Numbered from the stretch's first letter, positions 32,592-41,690 are shown. The stretch is DNA of 64,000 nt from Arthrobacter sp. (GCF_031179985.1 NZ_JAPSHJ010000008.1:62001-126000), one strand, 5' to 3'. Notes: generated from the letters alone by a model not told the origin. Numbers and translations are program-made.

Positions 32592-33023
32592 ATGGCTGAA
32601 AACAAGACCCAACCAACGCCGGAGTCCGTCGAGGATTTTTTGGAGGGGGTTGAACACCCGGTCCGCCGCAGGGACGGATTCCGCCTGCTCGCCCTGATGA
32701 AAGAGAACACCGGTGAGACTCCCGTGATGTGGGGTCCGGGCATCGTAGGCTTCGGCAGCTACCACTATCGCTACAAAAGCGGTCGGGAAGGCGACACGGT
32801 GGCCGTCGGTTTCTCGCCCCGCAAGGGTAGCCTCTCCCTCTATGGGCTTACTTATGCGCCTGAGGCCTCGGCACTGCTTCCCAGGCTGGGAAAGTACACC
32901 CTGGGGGCTGCATGCCTCTACATTAACAGCCTCGAAGATGTCGACGAGGACGTTTTGGTGGAGCTGATCCAGGCCGCCCACCGCCACAACACCACGGTGA
33001 TGCACCACAGTGCCGAGCGTTAA
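32592..33023 (+). CDS. DUF1801 domain protein
   Basis: A 143-residue cytosolic protein. TPESVEDFLEGVEHPVRRRDGFRLLALM and PVMWGPGIVGFGSYHYRYKSGREGDTVAVGFSPRKGSLSLY are hallmarks of the DUF1801 / YdhG-like family (an iron-sulfur-chaperone-like alpha/beta fold of unknown function). The ATG at 32592 is preceded by GGAAAA at about 10 bases. The frame stays open upstream to 32472 but that part is not family-like. It is convergent with rplI, with a strong hairpin between them. Confidence 0.85.
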   Translation: MAENKTQPTPESVEDFLEGVEHPVRRRDGFRLLALMKENTGETPVMWGPGIVGFGSYHYRYKSGREGDTVAVGFSPRKGSLSLYGLTYAPEASALLPRLGKYTLGAACLYINSLEDVDEDVLVELIQAAHRHNTTVMHHSAER

Positions 33024-33027
33024 AGCA

Positions 33028-33073
33028 AAGGCCCCCGCAACCACAACCTTGGAGGTTATGGTACGGGGGCCTT
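33028..33073. terminator. bidirectional hairpin between DUF1801 gene and rplI
   Basis: AAGGCCCCCG and CGGGGGCCTT pair perfectly at the base; inner ACCA..AACCT and AGGTT..TGGT pairs extend the stem with one bulge. It lies between convergent stops at 33023 and 33118. The U-run is weak on both strands, so it would work mainly through stem stability. Confidence 0.7.
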
Positions 33074-33117
33074 CAGCAGTTCAGGACTGCGTAACCGACG
33101 GCCCGAAAGCCGGAAGA

Positions 33118-33570
33118 CTACTTGCCTGCGACTACGTCGAGTTCGATCACAGCAGCAACGTCGTCGTGGAGACGGACGTTGGCCTGGTAGGAACCAACCG
33201 ACTTGATGTGTGCCGGCAGTTCAACCTTGCGCTTGTCGATGCGGCCAAGGCCAGCGGCCTCAACAGCGTCAGCAACGTCGCCCTGCTTGACGGTGCCGAA
33301 CAGGCGTCCGGTCTCGCCAGCCTTGACAACGAGCTTGACGGGCTTCGCGGACAGAGCCGCGGCCTGCTTCTGAGCATCTTCCAGGGAAGCGTGCTCGCGG
33401 GCGGCGCGGGCAGCCTTGATGGACTCAACCTGCTTCTCGCCACCCTTCGACCAGGTCAGGGCGAAGTTGCGGGGCAGCAGGTAGTTACGTGCGTAACCGT
33501 CCTTGACCTCGACAACGTCACCAGCAGCACCGAGACCGGTTACTTCGTGGGTCAGAATGAGCTTTGCCAT
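33118..33570 (-). CDS. rplI: 50S ribosomal protein L9
   Basis: A 150-residue bL9, the usual length. The N-terminal RNA-binding domain has [22 protein letters not shown], followed by the long connecting helix ([22 protein letters not shown]) and the C-terminal domain with [16 protein letters not shown]. Last gene of the rpsF-ssb-rpsR-rplI operon, 18 bases after rpsR, closed by a stable hairpin. Confidence 0.97.
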   Translation of the reverse strand: MAKLILTHEVTGLGAAGDVVEVKDGYARNYLLPRNFALTWSKGGEKQVESIKAARAAREHASLEDAQKQAAALSAKPVKLVVKAGETGRLFGTVKQGDVADAVEAAGLGRIDKRKVELPAHIKSVGSYQANVRLHDDVAAVIELDVVAGK

Positions 33571-33588
33571 TTTAGTTAATCCCTTTCC

Positions 33589-33828
33589 TTAACCGCGGCC
33601 AGCGCCGGAGTAAGGCAGCAGAGCAACTTCGCGGGCATTCTTGATTGCCTGGGCGATTTTGCGCTGTTCCTGCACCGTGACGCCAGTGACGCGACGGGCG
33701 CGGATCTTTCCGCGGTCGGAGATGAACTTGCGCAGCAATGCTACGTCCTTGTAGTCGATGACAGTGATGTCAGCGGCCTTCAAGGGGTTGGACTTTGGTT
33801 TGGGCTTACGGAGTTCAGCCTTAGCCAT
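33589..33828 (-). CDS. rpsR: 30S ribosomal protein S18
   Basis: A 79-residue bS18 with [26 protein letters not shown] and [19 protein letters not shown], the conserved 16S rRNA-contacting core. No zinc-binding cysteines are present, so this is the C-minus form; zinc-containing paralogues exist in many actinobacteria. AAGGAG lies 7 bases before the ATG. Third gene in the operon; S18 pairs with S6 on the ribosome platform. Confidence 0.97.
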   Translation of the reverse strand: MAKAELRKPKPKSNPLKAADITVIDYKDVALLRKFISDRGKIRARRVTGVTVQEQRKIAQAIKNAREVALLPYSGAGRG

Positions 33829-33851
33829 CGTGGAGCTCCTTATCTATGGAG

Positions 33852-33919
33852 CCCGTGGATAGTGATCCACGGGATGGTGGTGGTCCGACGGCGATGGTCG
33901 CCTTGGTGCCGTTGGCACC
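33852..33919 (-). other. three adjacent perfect hairpins in the ssb-rpsR spacer
   Basis: In 126 bases between ssb and rpsR sit CCCGTGGAT / ATCCACGGG (33852-33873, loop 4), GGCGA / TCGCC (33890-33902, loop 3) and GGTGCC / GGCACC (33905-33919, loop 3). None has a T-run, so they are unlikely terminators; they may set mRNA processing or stability within the operon. Confidence 0.55.
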
Positions 33920-33954
33920 CTGGCGGGTCTCGACGTCGGCCCTTTAATGAGTGG

Positions 33955-34527
33955 TTAGAAGGGAGGTTCGGAATCGGGGCCGTTGCCCCAGCCGCCTGCA
34001 TTGCTGACTCCGGGCGTAGCCCAAGGGTCATCCTGCGCAGCAGGCTGGTTGGCGCCCCAGGTTCCACCGGAGTTGCCACCCTGGCTTGCACCGGGGTTGC
34101 CACCGAAGCCGCCGCCCGCGTTTCCGCCGCCGAAGCCACCCTGACCACCTTGAGCGCCGGAGCGCTGGGTGCGGTTGACCTTGGCGTTGGCATAGCGCAG
34201 GCTCGGGCCGATTTCATCGACCTCAAGCTCGATAACGGTGCGCTTCTCGCCTTCTTTTGTTTCGTAGGAACGGCTCTTCAGGCGGCCTGAAACGATAACG
34301 CGCATGCCCTTTGTCAGGGATTCGGCGACGTTTTCGGCTGCCTCACGCCATACCGATGCGCGAAGGAACAGGGTTTCCCCGTCCTTCCACTCATTGGATT
34401 GACGATCGAAGGTACGCGGAGTGGAAGCGATGGTGAAGTTCGCTACTGCCGAGCCTGACGGTGTAAACCTCAGCTCGGGGTCACTGGTGAGGTTACCGAT
34501 GACCGTGATGGTGGTCTCGCCTGCCAT
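33955..34527 (-). CDS. ssb: single-stranded DNA-binding protein
   Basis: A 190-residue SSB. The N-terminal OB fold (about 1-115) includes [62 protein letters not shown] and [19 protein letters not shown]. The Gly/Asn/Gln-rich linker ([20 protein letters not shown]) leads to the acidic tip DSEPPF that recruits replication and repair partners. The length and linker match the main chromosomal SSB of actinobacteria. Second gene of the rpsF operon. Confidence 0.96.
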   Translation of the reverse strand: MAGETTITVIGNLTSDPELRFTPSGSAVANFTIASTPRTFDRQSNEWKDGETLFLRASVWREAAENVAESLTKGMRVIVSGRLKSRSYETKEGEKRTVIELEVDEIGPSLRYANAKVNRTQRSGAQGGQGGFGGGNAGGGFGGNPGASQGGNSGGTWGANQPAAQDDPWATPGVSNAGGWGNGPDSEPPF

Positions 34528-34580
34528 CTACTGCCTCCTTGTTCGTTCCTGCGGGGTAAAGAATAAAAGGGTGGAGCTGA

Positions 34581-34886
34581 TTACTCAGCAACAACCTTCT
34601 GCTCTTCGGGGCGGGTGATCTTGGTGCGCATGATGGTCTCATTGAGACTCAGCTGGCGGTCAAGTTCCTTGGCGGTGTCCGGCTTGGCGGTGAAGTTCAC
34701 CACGGCGTAGATACCTTCGGACTTCTTTTTGATGTCGTAGGCCAGACGGCGACGGCCCCAGATGTCAACCTTTTCGATGGTTCCACCATCGTTGGTGATG
34801 ACATTCAGGAACTTCTGAAGCGACGGCTCAACGGTACGCTCTTCGACCTCGGGGTCGATGATTACCATCAATTCGTAAGGACGCAT
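34581..34886 (-). CDS. rpsF: 30S ribosomal protein S6
   Basis: A 101-residue bS6 beginning [17 protein letters not shown] and containing [26 protein letters not shown], the S18-contacting face. The ATG at 34886 lies 11 bases after AGGAGG; a GTG at 34898 overlaps that ribosome binding site and is unlikely. First gene of the operon with ssb, rpsR and rplI. A hairpin just upstream can sequester the ribosome binding site. Confidence 0.96.
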   Translation of the reverse strand: MRPYELMVIIDPEVEERTVEPSLQKFLNVITNDGGTIEKVDIWGRRRLAYDIKKKSEGIYAVVNFTAKPDTAKELDRQLSLNETIMRTKITRPEEQKVVAE

Positions 34887-34897
34887 ATGTGAACCCA

Positions 34898-34940
34898 CCT
34901 CCTTTGGGCTAAGCGGTTACGGCATTTCCGTAACAGGAGG
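34898..34940 (-). promoter_or_regulatory. S6:S18-type leader hairpin enclosing the rpsF ribosome binding site
   Basis: Read 5' to 3' on the minus strand: CCTCCT (34940-34935), GTTACGG (34934-34928), loop AAATG, CCGTAAC (34922-34916), a 12-base asymmetric loop CGCTTAGCCCAA, then AGGAGG (34903-34898), the rpsF ribosome binding site. The outer six and inner seven pairs are all perfect. A CCG precedes the asymmetric loop. Bacterial rpsF leaders are known to bind the S6:S18 complex in this way, so translational feedback is likely. Confidence 0.72.
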
Positions 34941-35204
34941 TTCATTTGCGGAGTCATGCAAGCCCGGCTCCCATAGTGGAGGCAGGGCGCAGCACAGACT
35001 TCACTATCTTAGTGCATCCGAACCGGATAGGCGATTTCTCTTGGACTGCAGTCGTGGACTGGAGCTGATACTTAGGTTAGTGTCAGGTTGAAGGCCCTCG
35101 GAAGGCTCCCCGGCTGCCATGTGGATAACCGGCGTCAGTCCTCCCGGCGCCAGCCTGCGACAGCCTGCCGATAGGCGGCCGGCGGCGGGATTAGAGTACA
35201 GAAC

Positions 35205-35888
35205 ATGGACTCCCTCTCCCCGGAACTGCCAGCCACCATCGTCAGGCGCAGCAGGATCCGCTTCGTGGTGATGGTTCTTGCCGGGCTGGCAGCAACGCTG
35301 GCTGCCGGTCTTTCGGGTCGCTGGATCGAAGCCCCGGCCATCGGCTGGGCCGTCGCCTCCCTGACCTATGTGGTTTGGGTGTGGGTTGTGATCGGAAGGC
35401 TTGATCCCGCTGGGACGCGCTCCCATGCTGTAACGGAGGACCCCTCCAGAAGTGTGACTGACCTGCTCATTCTGGTCGCAAACCTGGCCAGCCTCGCAGC
35501 TGTTGCCGCGGTCGTCGTCGATTCACACCGCGGCGCCCCCGGCAGCCGGGAGGTGATGGCCGGGGGCCTGCTCGCCCTGTCCTGCGTTGCTCTGTCCTGG
35601 ATGCTGGTGCAAACACTCTTTACCCTGCGATATGCAGAGTTGTACTACGACCCCGAAAAACGAGGGGAAGAGCCTGGCGGCATCAGCTTCAACCAGGACC
35701 GCCCGCCCCAGTATTCAGATTTCGCTTATCTTGCCACGAGCCTGGGCATGACGTATCAGGTTTCCGATACCAATCTGGAGCACCACAGGATACGGGCCGA
35801 GGCACTGAAACACGGGCTCCTGTCCTACCTCTTCGGCACCTTGATCCTGGCCACCACCATCAATCTGGTGATCGGCCTCGCAAGCTGA
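35205..35888 (+). CDS. DUF1345 family membrane protein
   Basis: A 227-residue membrane protein with five or six helices. LAGLAATLAAGLSGRWIEAPAIGWAVASLTYVVWVWVVIG, and ISFNQDRPPQYSDFAYLATSLGMTYQVSDTNL near the C-terminus, match DUF1345. Function unknown. The ATG follows TAGAGT by exactly 7 bases and has no ribosome binding site, so the mRNA is probably leaderless. It is divergent from rpsF; the 318 bases between them (34887-35204) hold the rpsF leader and a TAAGAT box at 35011-35006 on the minus strand. Confidence 0.85.
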   Translation: MDSLSPELPATIVRRSRIRFVVMVLAGLAATLAAGLSGRWIEAPAIGWAVASLTYVVWVWVVIGRLDPAGTRSHAVTEDPSRSVTDLLILVANLASLAAVAAVVVDSHRGAPGSREVMAGGLLALSCVALSWMLVQTLFTLRYAELYYDPEKRGEEPGGISFNQDRPPQYSDFAYLATSLGMTYQVSDTNLEHHRIRAEALKHGLLSYLFGTLILATTINLVIGLAS

Positions 35889-35931
35889 CCGGCTTGGCCC
35901 ACGACCTGCAGGTTAACTGGATGCCTGCCTG

Positions 35932-36792
35932 CTACGACGCCTCTTGTTTCGACTGCATCCGGTAAGCATGCGCCCCATAGACGCCAAGGATTCTCACTTC
36001 CGACGTGAAGAATTGAAGTTCATTGAGAGCCAAACTCAGGGGGACGTCTTCGGGGTGCCCCTCCACGTCCGCCAGGAACATGGTGGCGGCGAACTCAGCC
36101 CCCACCATGTAGCTTTCGAGCCGCGTCATGTTGACTCCGTTGGTGGCAAATCCGCCTAATGCCTTGTAAAGGGCTGACGGAACGTTCCGGACCCGGAAAA
36201 CCAGACTGGTGACCACAGCTTCCGGTAACTCGTCGCGGACCGGAAGGGGACGCTTCTCCCCAAGGACCACAAAGCGGGTGGTATTGGTAGGGTCGTCCTC
36301 GACTTCAGTCGCCAGGACATCGAGTCCGTACATTCCGGCAGCCAACGGCGGCGCCAACGACACTTTTGTGGGGTCATTCCAGTCCCGCACCTCCCGGGCG
36401 GACCCTGCAGTGTCTCCTGCAATAACTGGCTTGAGCCCTCGGGAACGGATCAGTTTCCGGCACTGGCCCAGGGCGTGGAGGTGGCTGTGTACTTCCTCCG
36501 CCTGTTCGATGGTGCTACCCGGGATTCCAAGCAGATCAAAGCGGATCCGGAGGAAATGCTCTCCGACAATCTGGAGATCTGAGTCGGGGAGGAGGGCATG
36601 GATGTCAGCTACCCTGCCTGCAATCGAGTTCTCGATGGGGATCATCGCCAACTCCGCCTCACCCGCCGTGACCAGCCCAAAGGCGTCCTCAAAGCTGGCA
36701 CAAGGCACGGCAAGCATGTCCGGATACATTTCCATGCAGGCGATGTTTGAGTTGGACCCGGGTTCACCCTGGTATGCAATTTTAGGAACCAT
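35932..36792 (-). CDS. pheA: prephenate dehydratase
   Basis: Decarboxylates and dehydrates prephenate to phenylpyruvate in phenylalanine synthesis. The PDT domain (about 1-185) has KIAYQGEPGSNSNIA, LAMIPIENSIAGRVADIHALL and VIAGDTAGSAREV; the regulatory ACT domain (about 195-280) has VPSALYKALGGFATNGVNMTRLESY, with phenylalanine binding expected. About 286 residues, monofunctional (no chorismate mutase). Start at ATG 36792 is chosen to give the family N-terminus; GGGAG lies 10 bases upstream, and ATGs at 36801 and 36825 are in frame. Confidence 0.93.
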   Translation of the reverse strand: MVPKIAYQGEPGSNSNIACMEMYPDMLAVPCASFEDAFGLVTAGEAELAMIPIENSIAGRVADIHALLPDSDLQIVGEHFLRIRFDLLGIPGSTIEQAEEVHSHLHALGQCRKLIRSRGLKPVIAGDTAGSAREVRDWNDPTKVSLAPPLAAGMYGLDVLATEVEDDPTNTTRFVVLGEKRPLPVRDELPEAVVTSLVFRVRNVPSALYKALGGFATNGVNMTRLESYMVGAEFAATMFLADVEGHPEDVPLSLALNELQFFTSEVRILGVYGAHAYRMQSKQEAS

Positions 36793-36868
36793 AGAGCACA
36801 TGCTCCCATATGCCTCGTAAGGCATGTGCCCGGATGTGGCTCGTGGATGAACGCATCTGCGTCGTGCA

Positions 36869-36907
36869 GCTGCTGGCAGCAGGCTCTGTGAGCCTGCTGC
36901 CAGCAGC
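36869..36907 (-). terminator. 17-base-pair hairpin between permease and pheA
   Basis: 36869-36885 and 36891-36907 are perfect reverse complements with a 5-base loop (CTGTG). It starts 8 bases after the permease stop on the minus strand and precedes pheA. There is no U-run. Probable hairpin-only terminator that separates the two units. Confidence 0.65.
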
Positions 36908-36914
36908 GTTCAAG

Positions 36915-38342
36915 CTAGGATGACGGTCCGGCGCCGACGCCGACGCTCACATCATCGGCATCCGGGGCGGGAGCCGCTGCCTGCGGAGCCTTGGGAGCTG
37001 AGTTGCGGTAGCGGAACAGGCCGATCCCGACCACTACGGCAGCGAGGGCGAGCGAAAGCAGGAGAGACTCGCGGGTGGATTCGAGGATCACCATTCCGAT
37101 AAGGAGTGCCACGATGCTGACAATCGCAACCCACGTCAGGTAGGGGAAAAGCCACATCTTCAGGGAAAGATCCTTGGCGGCTGCGCCCATCCGGCGGCGC
37201 AGGATGAGCTGTGATGCGGAAATGACCAGCCATACGAACAGGGCAATGGCACCTGAGGTGTTGACCAGGAACAGGAACACGGTATCCGGGGCGATGTAGT
37301 TCAGTCCGACGGTGATGAATCCCACCACAGTGGAAGCGAGCACTGCGGACGCCGGAACACCCCTGGAGGAGATCTTGGTCCAGGACTTGGGGGCGTCGCC
37401 GCGCTTTGACAGGGAGAACAGCATGCGGCTTGCGGTGTACAGGCCTGAGTTAAGGCAGGACAACACTGATGTCAGGACCACAATGTCCATGATGGTGCCT
37501 GCCCCGGGAATACCGAAGAGCTCGATGACGGCGACGTACGGGCTCTTGGCAACGGACGCATCGTTCCAGGGCAGGAGAGTGACCACAACGGCGATGGAGC
37601 CAATGTAGAACACCAGGATCCGCCAGACGGTGGAGCGTACGGCCTTCTTGACCGCATCTACGGGGTTTTCCGACTCACCGGCGGCAATGGTGGCAATTTC
37701 GGCCCCGAAAAAGGAGAAGACGACGACGAGGATACCGGCGAGCACAGCTCCCGGACCGTTCGGCAGGAAACCGCCGTTCTCCACAAGGTTACTCAACCCT
37801 GGTGCGGGTACTCCTGGAACCAGGCCCAGAATTGCAGCTGCACCGAAGAGCAGGAACAGGACAATGGCGGTCACCTTGATGGACGCGAACCAGAACTCAA
37901 ACTCCCCGAACGATTTCACCGAGCCGAGGTTGGTCAAGGTGAGGAGGACCATCAGGATCAGGGCCCAGACCCACTGGTCGATTCCCGGAACCCAGCGGTG
38001 CATGATGGCTGCACCCGCTGTGGCTTCGATGCCCAGCACTATGATCCAGAACCAGGCGTACAGCCATCCGATGCTGAACCCGGCCCAGCGGCCCAGCGCC
38101 TTGTCTGCATAAGTGGAGAACGAACCCGTTTCCGGATTTGCTGCAGCCATTTCACCCAGCATCCGCATCACCAGGATGACCACGAGCCCGGCCGCCATGT
38201 AGGCGAGGAGAATACCTGGGCCCGCCTGCTGGATGGCGGCGCCGGAGCCTACAAACAGGCCGGCGCCGATGACACCTGCAATGGCGATCATGGAAAGGTG
38301 CCGCGGTTTAAGCGACTTCGAGAGTTGCTGTTCAGCCTGCAT
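36915..38342 (-). CDS. APC-family amino acid permease, GabP/AroP-like
   Basis: A 475-residue inner-membrane proton symporter with twelve helices. KSLKPRHLSMIAIAGVIGAGLFVGSGAAIQQAGPGILLAYMAAGLVVILVMRMLGEMAAANPETGSFSTYADKALG is the AAT-family N-terminus, and FGEFEFWFASIKVTAIVLF lies in helix 5. Closest in pattern to GabP (4-aminobutyrate) and related permeases. The C-terminal tail is Ala/Pro rich. Located just upstream of pheA, but a strong hairpin separates them. Substrate not settled. Confidence 0.88.
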   Translation of the reverse strand: MQAEQQLSKSLKPRHLSMIAIAGVIGAGLFVGSGAAIQQAGPGILLAYMAAGLVVILVMRMLGEMAAANPETGSFSTYADKALGRWAGFSIGWLYAWFWIIVLGIEATAGAAIMHRWVPGIDQWVWALILMVLLTLTNLGSVKSFGEFEFWFASIKVTAIVLFLLFGAAAILGLVPGVPAPGLSNLVENGGFLPNGPGAVLAGILVVVFSFFGAEIATIAAGESENPVDAVKKAVRSTVWRILVFYIGSIAVVVTLLPWNDASVAKSPYVAVIELFGIPGAGTIMDIVVLTSVLSCLNSGLYTASRMLFSLSKRGDAPKSWTKISSRGVPASAVLASTVVGFITVGLNYIAPDTVFLFLVNTSGAIALFVWLVISASQLILRRRMGAAAKDLSLKMWLFPYLTWVAIVSIVALLIGMVILESTRESLLLSLALAAVVVGIGLFRYRNSAPKAPQAAAPAPDADDVSVGVGAGPSS

Positions 38343-38597
38343 GGGCGGTTGTCCTCGTCTTCCTGGGTTCAGTGGAGATTTGTACCGTGGATCACATCGC
38401 TCCTACCTTAAGCGTCAGACACCCTGAAGCGATCTGTGCAGTTAAACAGTCTGCTGCTGTGCAAAAAGGAGAAGTCCACAAAAACTCGGCCAAATAGGCA
38501 TTCGCTGTTGCCTGCAGGGCAATTCAGAAACACGCCGGAAACCGTGCCAATTGGGAGGTGCGTGACGACACCGCCCAAATCGCTGGTGGAAGCTCTC

Positions 38598-39941
38598 CTA
38601 GTTAAGGACTGTGGCGGGCGTTCTGAAGAAGGCCTCGGTGACGATCGCGAGCCGCTTCGGGTCCTCCACCCCGCACAGCTCGCGGGCCGAGTGCATGGAA
38701 AGGAGCGGTACACCGACGTCGACTGTCCGGATGCCCAGCCGTGTTGCCGTCAGAGGCCCGATGGTGGAGCCGCATGGCATCACGTTGTTGGACACGAACT
38801 CCTGGTACGGCACACCGGCGTCCGCGCACAGACGTGCCCATAGTGCCGCGCCGACGGCATCTGTGGCGTAGCGCTGGTTGGCGTTGATCTTCAGTAGTGG
38901 GCCTCCGTTGAGGACAGGCTTGTTCGCGGGATCGTGCCGCTCGGAATAGTTCGGGTGGACCGCGTGCCCGGCGTCGGCAGACACACAGAACGACGCCGCA
39001 AAGGCCTGGCGCCGCTGGCTCGCGGACGCGCCAAGGCCATCCGAGATGCGGACCAGGATGTCTTCGAGGACGGGGCCGCAAGCACCTGACCGGGATGCTG
39101 ACCCGATCTCCTCGTGGTCGAATGCCGCCAGTACGGCGATGGGCGCTTGCCCGTCGGTACTGCCTGATGAGGCGGCGTGACTGATCAAAGCCGTCAATCC
39201 GGCGTGGGTCGCGGACAGGTTGTCCAGTCGCCCGGAGGCGAAGAACTCCCCCTTTGCCCCGAAAACCGCTGGTTCCTGCGTATCTGCAATAACGACGTCG
39301 TACCCTCCGATCTGCCCCGGGTCCACTGTCGCATCGCCCGCCGCATTCCCGGCAAGGAGCGCAAGCAGGTCCTCTCCGTTTGGCTCCCCGAGCCCGAAGA
39401 CGGGATTCATATGCTGTTGCTTGTCCAGCGTCAGGCCATCATTAGCTGAGCGGTCCAGATGGATGGCCAGTTGGGGAAAGCGGAGCAGGGGCCCTGTGGC
39501 GGTGAGGTGTTGGGTGCCATCCAGCATGACCAGCCGGCCCGCGAGCCGCAGCTCCCGGTCCAGCCACGAGTTCAGCAGCGGACCCCCATAAATCTCCGCC
39601 CCTGCCTGCAGCCAGCCGAACTTGCCCGTTGTGGATTTGGGCTTGAGCTTAAAGGAGGGCGAGTCCGTATGGGCGCCCAGGATGTTGAACGGGGTGGTGG
39701 GTCCCGCCCCGGCCGGAGTCACCCAGGCGATCAGGGCGCCGTCGCGGATCACATAGAACTCTCCAGTGCCGTTGCTTCCGGCGCCCGCTGCATCCCAGGA
39801 CGCCAGCTCGTCCAGCCGCGTGAACCCGGCTTGGTCCAGGCGCCGGCCAGCTTCATGGACGGCGTGGAAACTCGACGGCGACGCCATGACGTACGCCGAA
39901 AGGTCCTGGATGTGATCGGCGGGGGTGGTTTTGGAAGGCAT
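38598..39941 (-). CDS. apeB: M18 family aminopeptidase
   Basis: A 447-residue cytosolic zinc aminopeptidase that removes N-terminal, preferably acidic or neutral, residues from peptides. Metal and catalytic motifs are GAHTDSPSFKLKP (His, Asp), GGPLLNSWLDREL, AAFDHEEIGSASRSGA (Glu-Glu), DAGHAVHPNYSERHDP and the final LLSMHSARELCG (His). The ATG lies 7 bases after TAGACT with no ribosome binding site, so it is probably leaderless. The 255-base spacer to the permease holds no further gene. Confidence 0.93.
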   Translation of the reverse strand: MPSKTTPADHIQDLSAYVMASPSSFHAVHEAGRRLDQAGFTRLDELASWDAAGAGSNGTGEFYVIRDGALIAWVTPAGAGPTTPFNILGAHTDSPSFKLKPKSTTGKFGWLQAGAEIYGGPLLNSWLDRELRLAGRLVMLDGTQHLTATGPLLRFPQLAIHLDRSANDGLTLDKQQHMNPVFGLGEPNGEDLLALLAGNAAGDATVDPGQIGGYDVVIADTQEPAVFGAKGEFFASGRLDNLSATHAGLTALISHAASSGSTDGQAPIAVLAAFDHEEIGSASRSGACGPVLEDILVRISDGLGASASQRRQAFAASFCVSADAGHAVHPNYSERHDPANKPVLNGGPLLKINANQRYATDAVGAALWARLCADAGVPYQEFVSNNVMPCGSTIGPLTATRLGIRTVDVGVPLLSMHSARELCGVEDPKRLAIVTEAFFRTPATVLN

Positions 39942-39973
39942 GGCGTCGAGTCTATCCCCGCCAATATCTTTGC

Positions 39974-40873
39974 CTAAACCGTAACGTTGAGGCCGGCCGT
40001 GTAACCCGCTGATACCGATCCGCTCATGGTTGCGAGCTGGTGGATGCCGCCGTCGTCCCCGAAGACCATGTCTGATTGCAGAGTGGTGCTGGGGAAGTTG
40101 CTGGCGCTGGTTTCGTACCCGGAGGAAGCGTAGACCTCGCGGCAGGCTGCATCCGTCAGCGCGATCTGCGAGACCGCAAGCACCTGGCCCGCGGCCGTCG
40201 CGTTGCTCATGGATTCAAAAACCTCAAAGTGGATGTGGGGCCAGCGTCCCCTGTAGGCGCCGGGGAAGATGGTCTTGAACGTGACCTGGCCATTCGCATC
40301 GGCCTCCTGGACGCCACGAAGGTAATTTTCGTTTTCCAGCCCGGAATCGTACATGGAGTACTTGCCGTCCCGGTCGCAATGCCAGGCATAAACGGCTGCA
40401 CCCGCTAGGGGGACGCAGCCGTTGGAGTTGTCCAGGAGGATCATGGTGACGGTCAGCGGGACGCCGTCCACCTTTGTAGTCGATGTTCCGAAGCTGGAGC
40501 TGATGTCCTGCCGCACTACGCCTGAAGCCTCCAGGACATTCGGGCCGTTGGAGCCATCGCCAGGGTAGGGACCTGCCGTTTCCGCTGGAATCTCCGCGCC
40601 ACATTCGGCTATGGCCCTGGTCAGGGTCGGTGAAGCTGTGGCGGTCGCTGTGCTGGCGGGCGCCGTCGTCGTACTGGTTGCGGTGGCGGTCGACGTCGCC
40701 GCGCTGGTGCCGCCCCCGGTTGATCCGCCAGGAGTGCACGCCGCCAAAGCTGCCGCCGTACCGGCACCGAGGAAAACACCCAGCGAACGGCGGCTTATTA
40801 GCGTTGAAAGGTCGAATTCCAGGCCGCGATCGTGGTTCGGGTGCGGTTCGTGGGGTTCAGGGAGGTTGTTCAT
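39974..40873 (-). CDS. Tat-exported lipoprotein with intradiol dioxygenase-like domain
   Basis: A 299-residue protein. SRRSLGVF (27-34) is a twin-arginine signal and ALAAC (Cys46) a lipobox, so it is probably exported folded and lipid-anchored outside the membrane. A long Thr/Ala/Ser linker (about 47-85) leads to an intradiol dioxygenase fold: YAWHCDRDGKYSMY and FPGAYRGRWPHIHFEVF supply the expected Tyr, Tyr, His, His iron ligands. Known relatives are extracytoplasmic; substrate unknown (catechol, hydroxyquinol or none). It is not linked to the pca genes at the start of the window. Confidence 0.87.
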   Translation of the reverse strand: MNNLPEPHEPHPNHDRGLEFDLSTLISRRSLGVFLGAGTAAALAACTPGGSTGGGTSAATSTATATSTTTAPASTATATASPTLTRAIAECGAEIPAETAGPYPGDGSNGPNVLEASGVVRQDISSSFGTSTTKVDGVPLTVTMILLDNSNGCVPLAGAAVYAWHCDRDGKYSMYDSGLENENYLRGVQEADANGQVTFKTIFPGAYRGRWPHIHFEVFESMSNATAAGQVLAVSQIALTDAACREVYASSGYETSASNFPSTTLQSDMVFGDDGGIHQLATMSGSVSAGYTAGLNVTV

Positions 40874-40973
40874 GGGTCAATAGAACCTCCACCGGCTATG
40901 CACTGCATAGACCGTTCCTGTGTGTCGGCTGTGCTTGAGTCTCTCAGGGGTTCCAGTGGTCCTCAGATTGCTC

Positions 40974-41690
40974 TCAGTAATCGGGGTTGCTGGGCACCAC
41001 GAGGCCGGTTTCGTAGGCGTAGACCACCGCCTGGACGCGGTCCCGCAGATGGAGCTTGTTGAGGATGCGCCGCACGTGAGTTTTCACTGTGGCTTCCGAA
41101 AGGAAGAACTTCCGGGCGATTTCGGCATTGGAAAGTCCCTCCGCCATGGACTCCAGCATTTCCGTCTCGCGGGGTGTGAGGTCGTCCAGCAACGGATCGC
41201 GCTGTGGGGCGGCCACCTGCTCAATGTTTCCGCTGGCTTGCCCTGCGACTCCATTACCCCGGACATACGTCTCCAGCAACCGCTGCGTTACCCGAGGCGC
41301 TACTACCGCGTCGCCGCTGGCCACCACTCTTACTGCACGGGTCAGTTCTGCCGGGGCCACGTCCTTGAGGAGAAAAGCTGAAGCCCCTGCCTGCAATCCG
41401 GCGAAGGCGTACTCGTCCAGATCGAAGGTGGTCAGGATAATCACCCGTGCATTTGAACCGGACGTTGAAATTGCACGTGTTGCCTCGATCCCGTCCAGCA
41501 CCGGCATGCGCACATCCATCAGGACCACGTCGGGATCCAGCAGCCGCACCTGCTGGACAGCCTCCGCACCGTCTGAGGCCTCACCCACAACCTCAATACC
41601 ATCCTCCCCCTCCATGATCAGGCGAAACCCCATCCGCAGCAGAGGCTGGTCATCCACCAGCACAATACGTATGGCACGCATGCCGTTCAT
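40974..41690 (-). CDS. LuxR/NarL-type response regulator
   Basis: A 238-residue regulator. The receiver domain starts IRIVLVDDQPLLRMG and is phosphorylated at D59 (DVVLMDVRMP); conserved Thr and Lys follow in VIILTTFD and FLLKDVAP. The C-terminal helix-turn-helix is LTPRETEMLESMAEGLSNAEIARKFFLSEATVKTHVRRIL. The ATG overlaps the stop of the histidine kinase (ATGA). With the kinase and ABC transporter it should form an autoregulated exporter unit; three TCAGG repeats at 44.95 kb are a candidate target. Confidence 0.94.
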   Translation of the reverse strand: MNGMRAIRIVLVDDQPLLRMGFRLIMEGEDGIEVVGEASDGAEAVQQVRLLDPDVVLMDVRMPVLDGIEATRAISTSGSNARVIILTTFDLDEYAFAGLQAGASAFLLKDVAPAELTRAVRVVASGDAVVAPRVTQRLLETYVRGNGVAGQASGNIEQVAAPQRDPLLDDLTPRETEMLESMAEGLSNAEIARKFFLSEATVKTHVRRILNKLHLRDRVQAVVYAYETGLVVPSNPDY

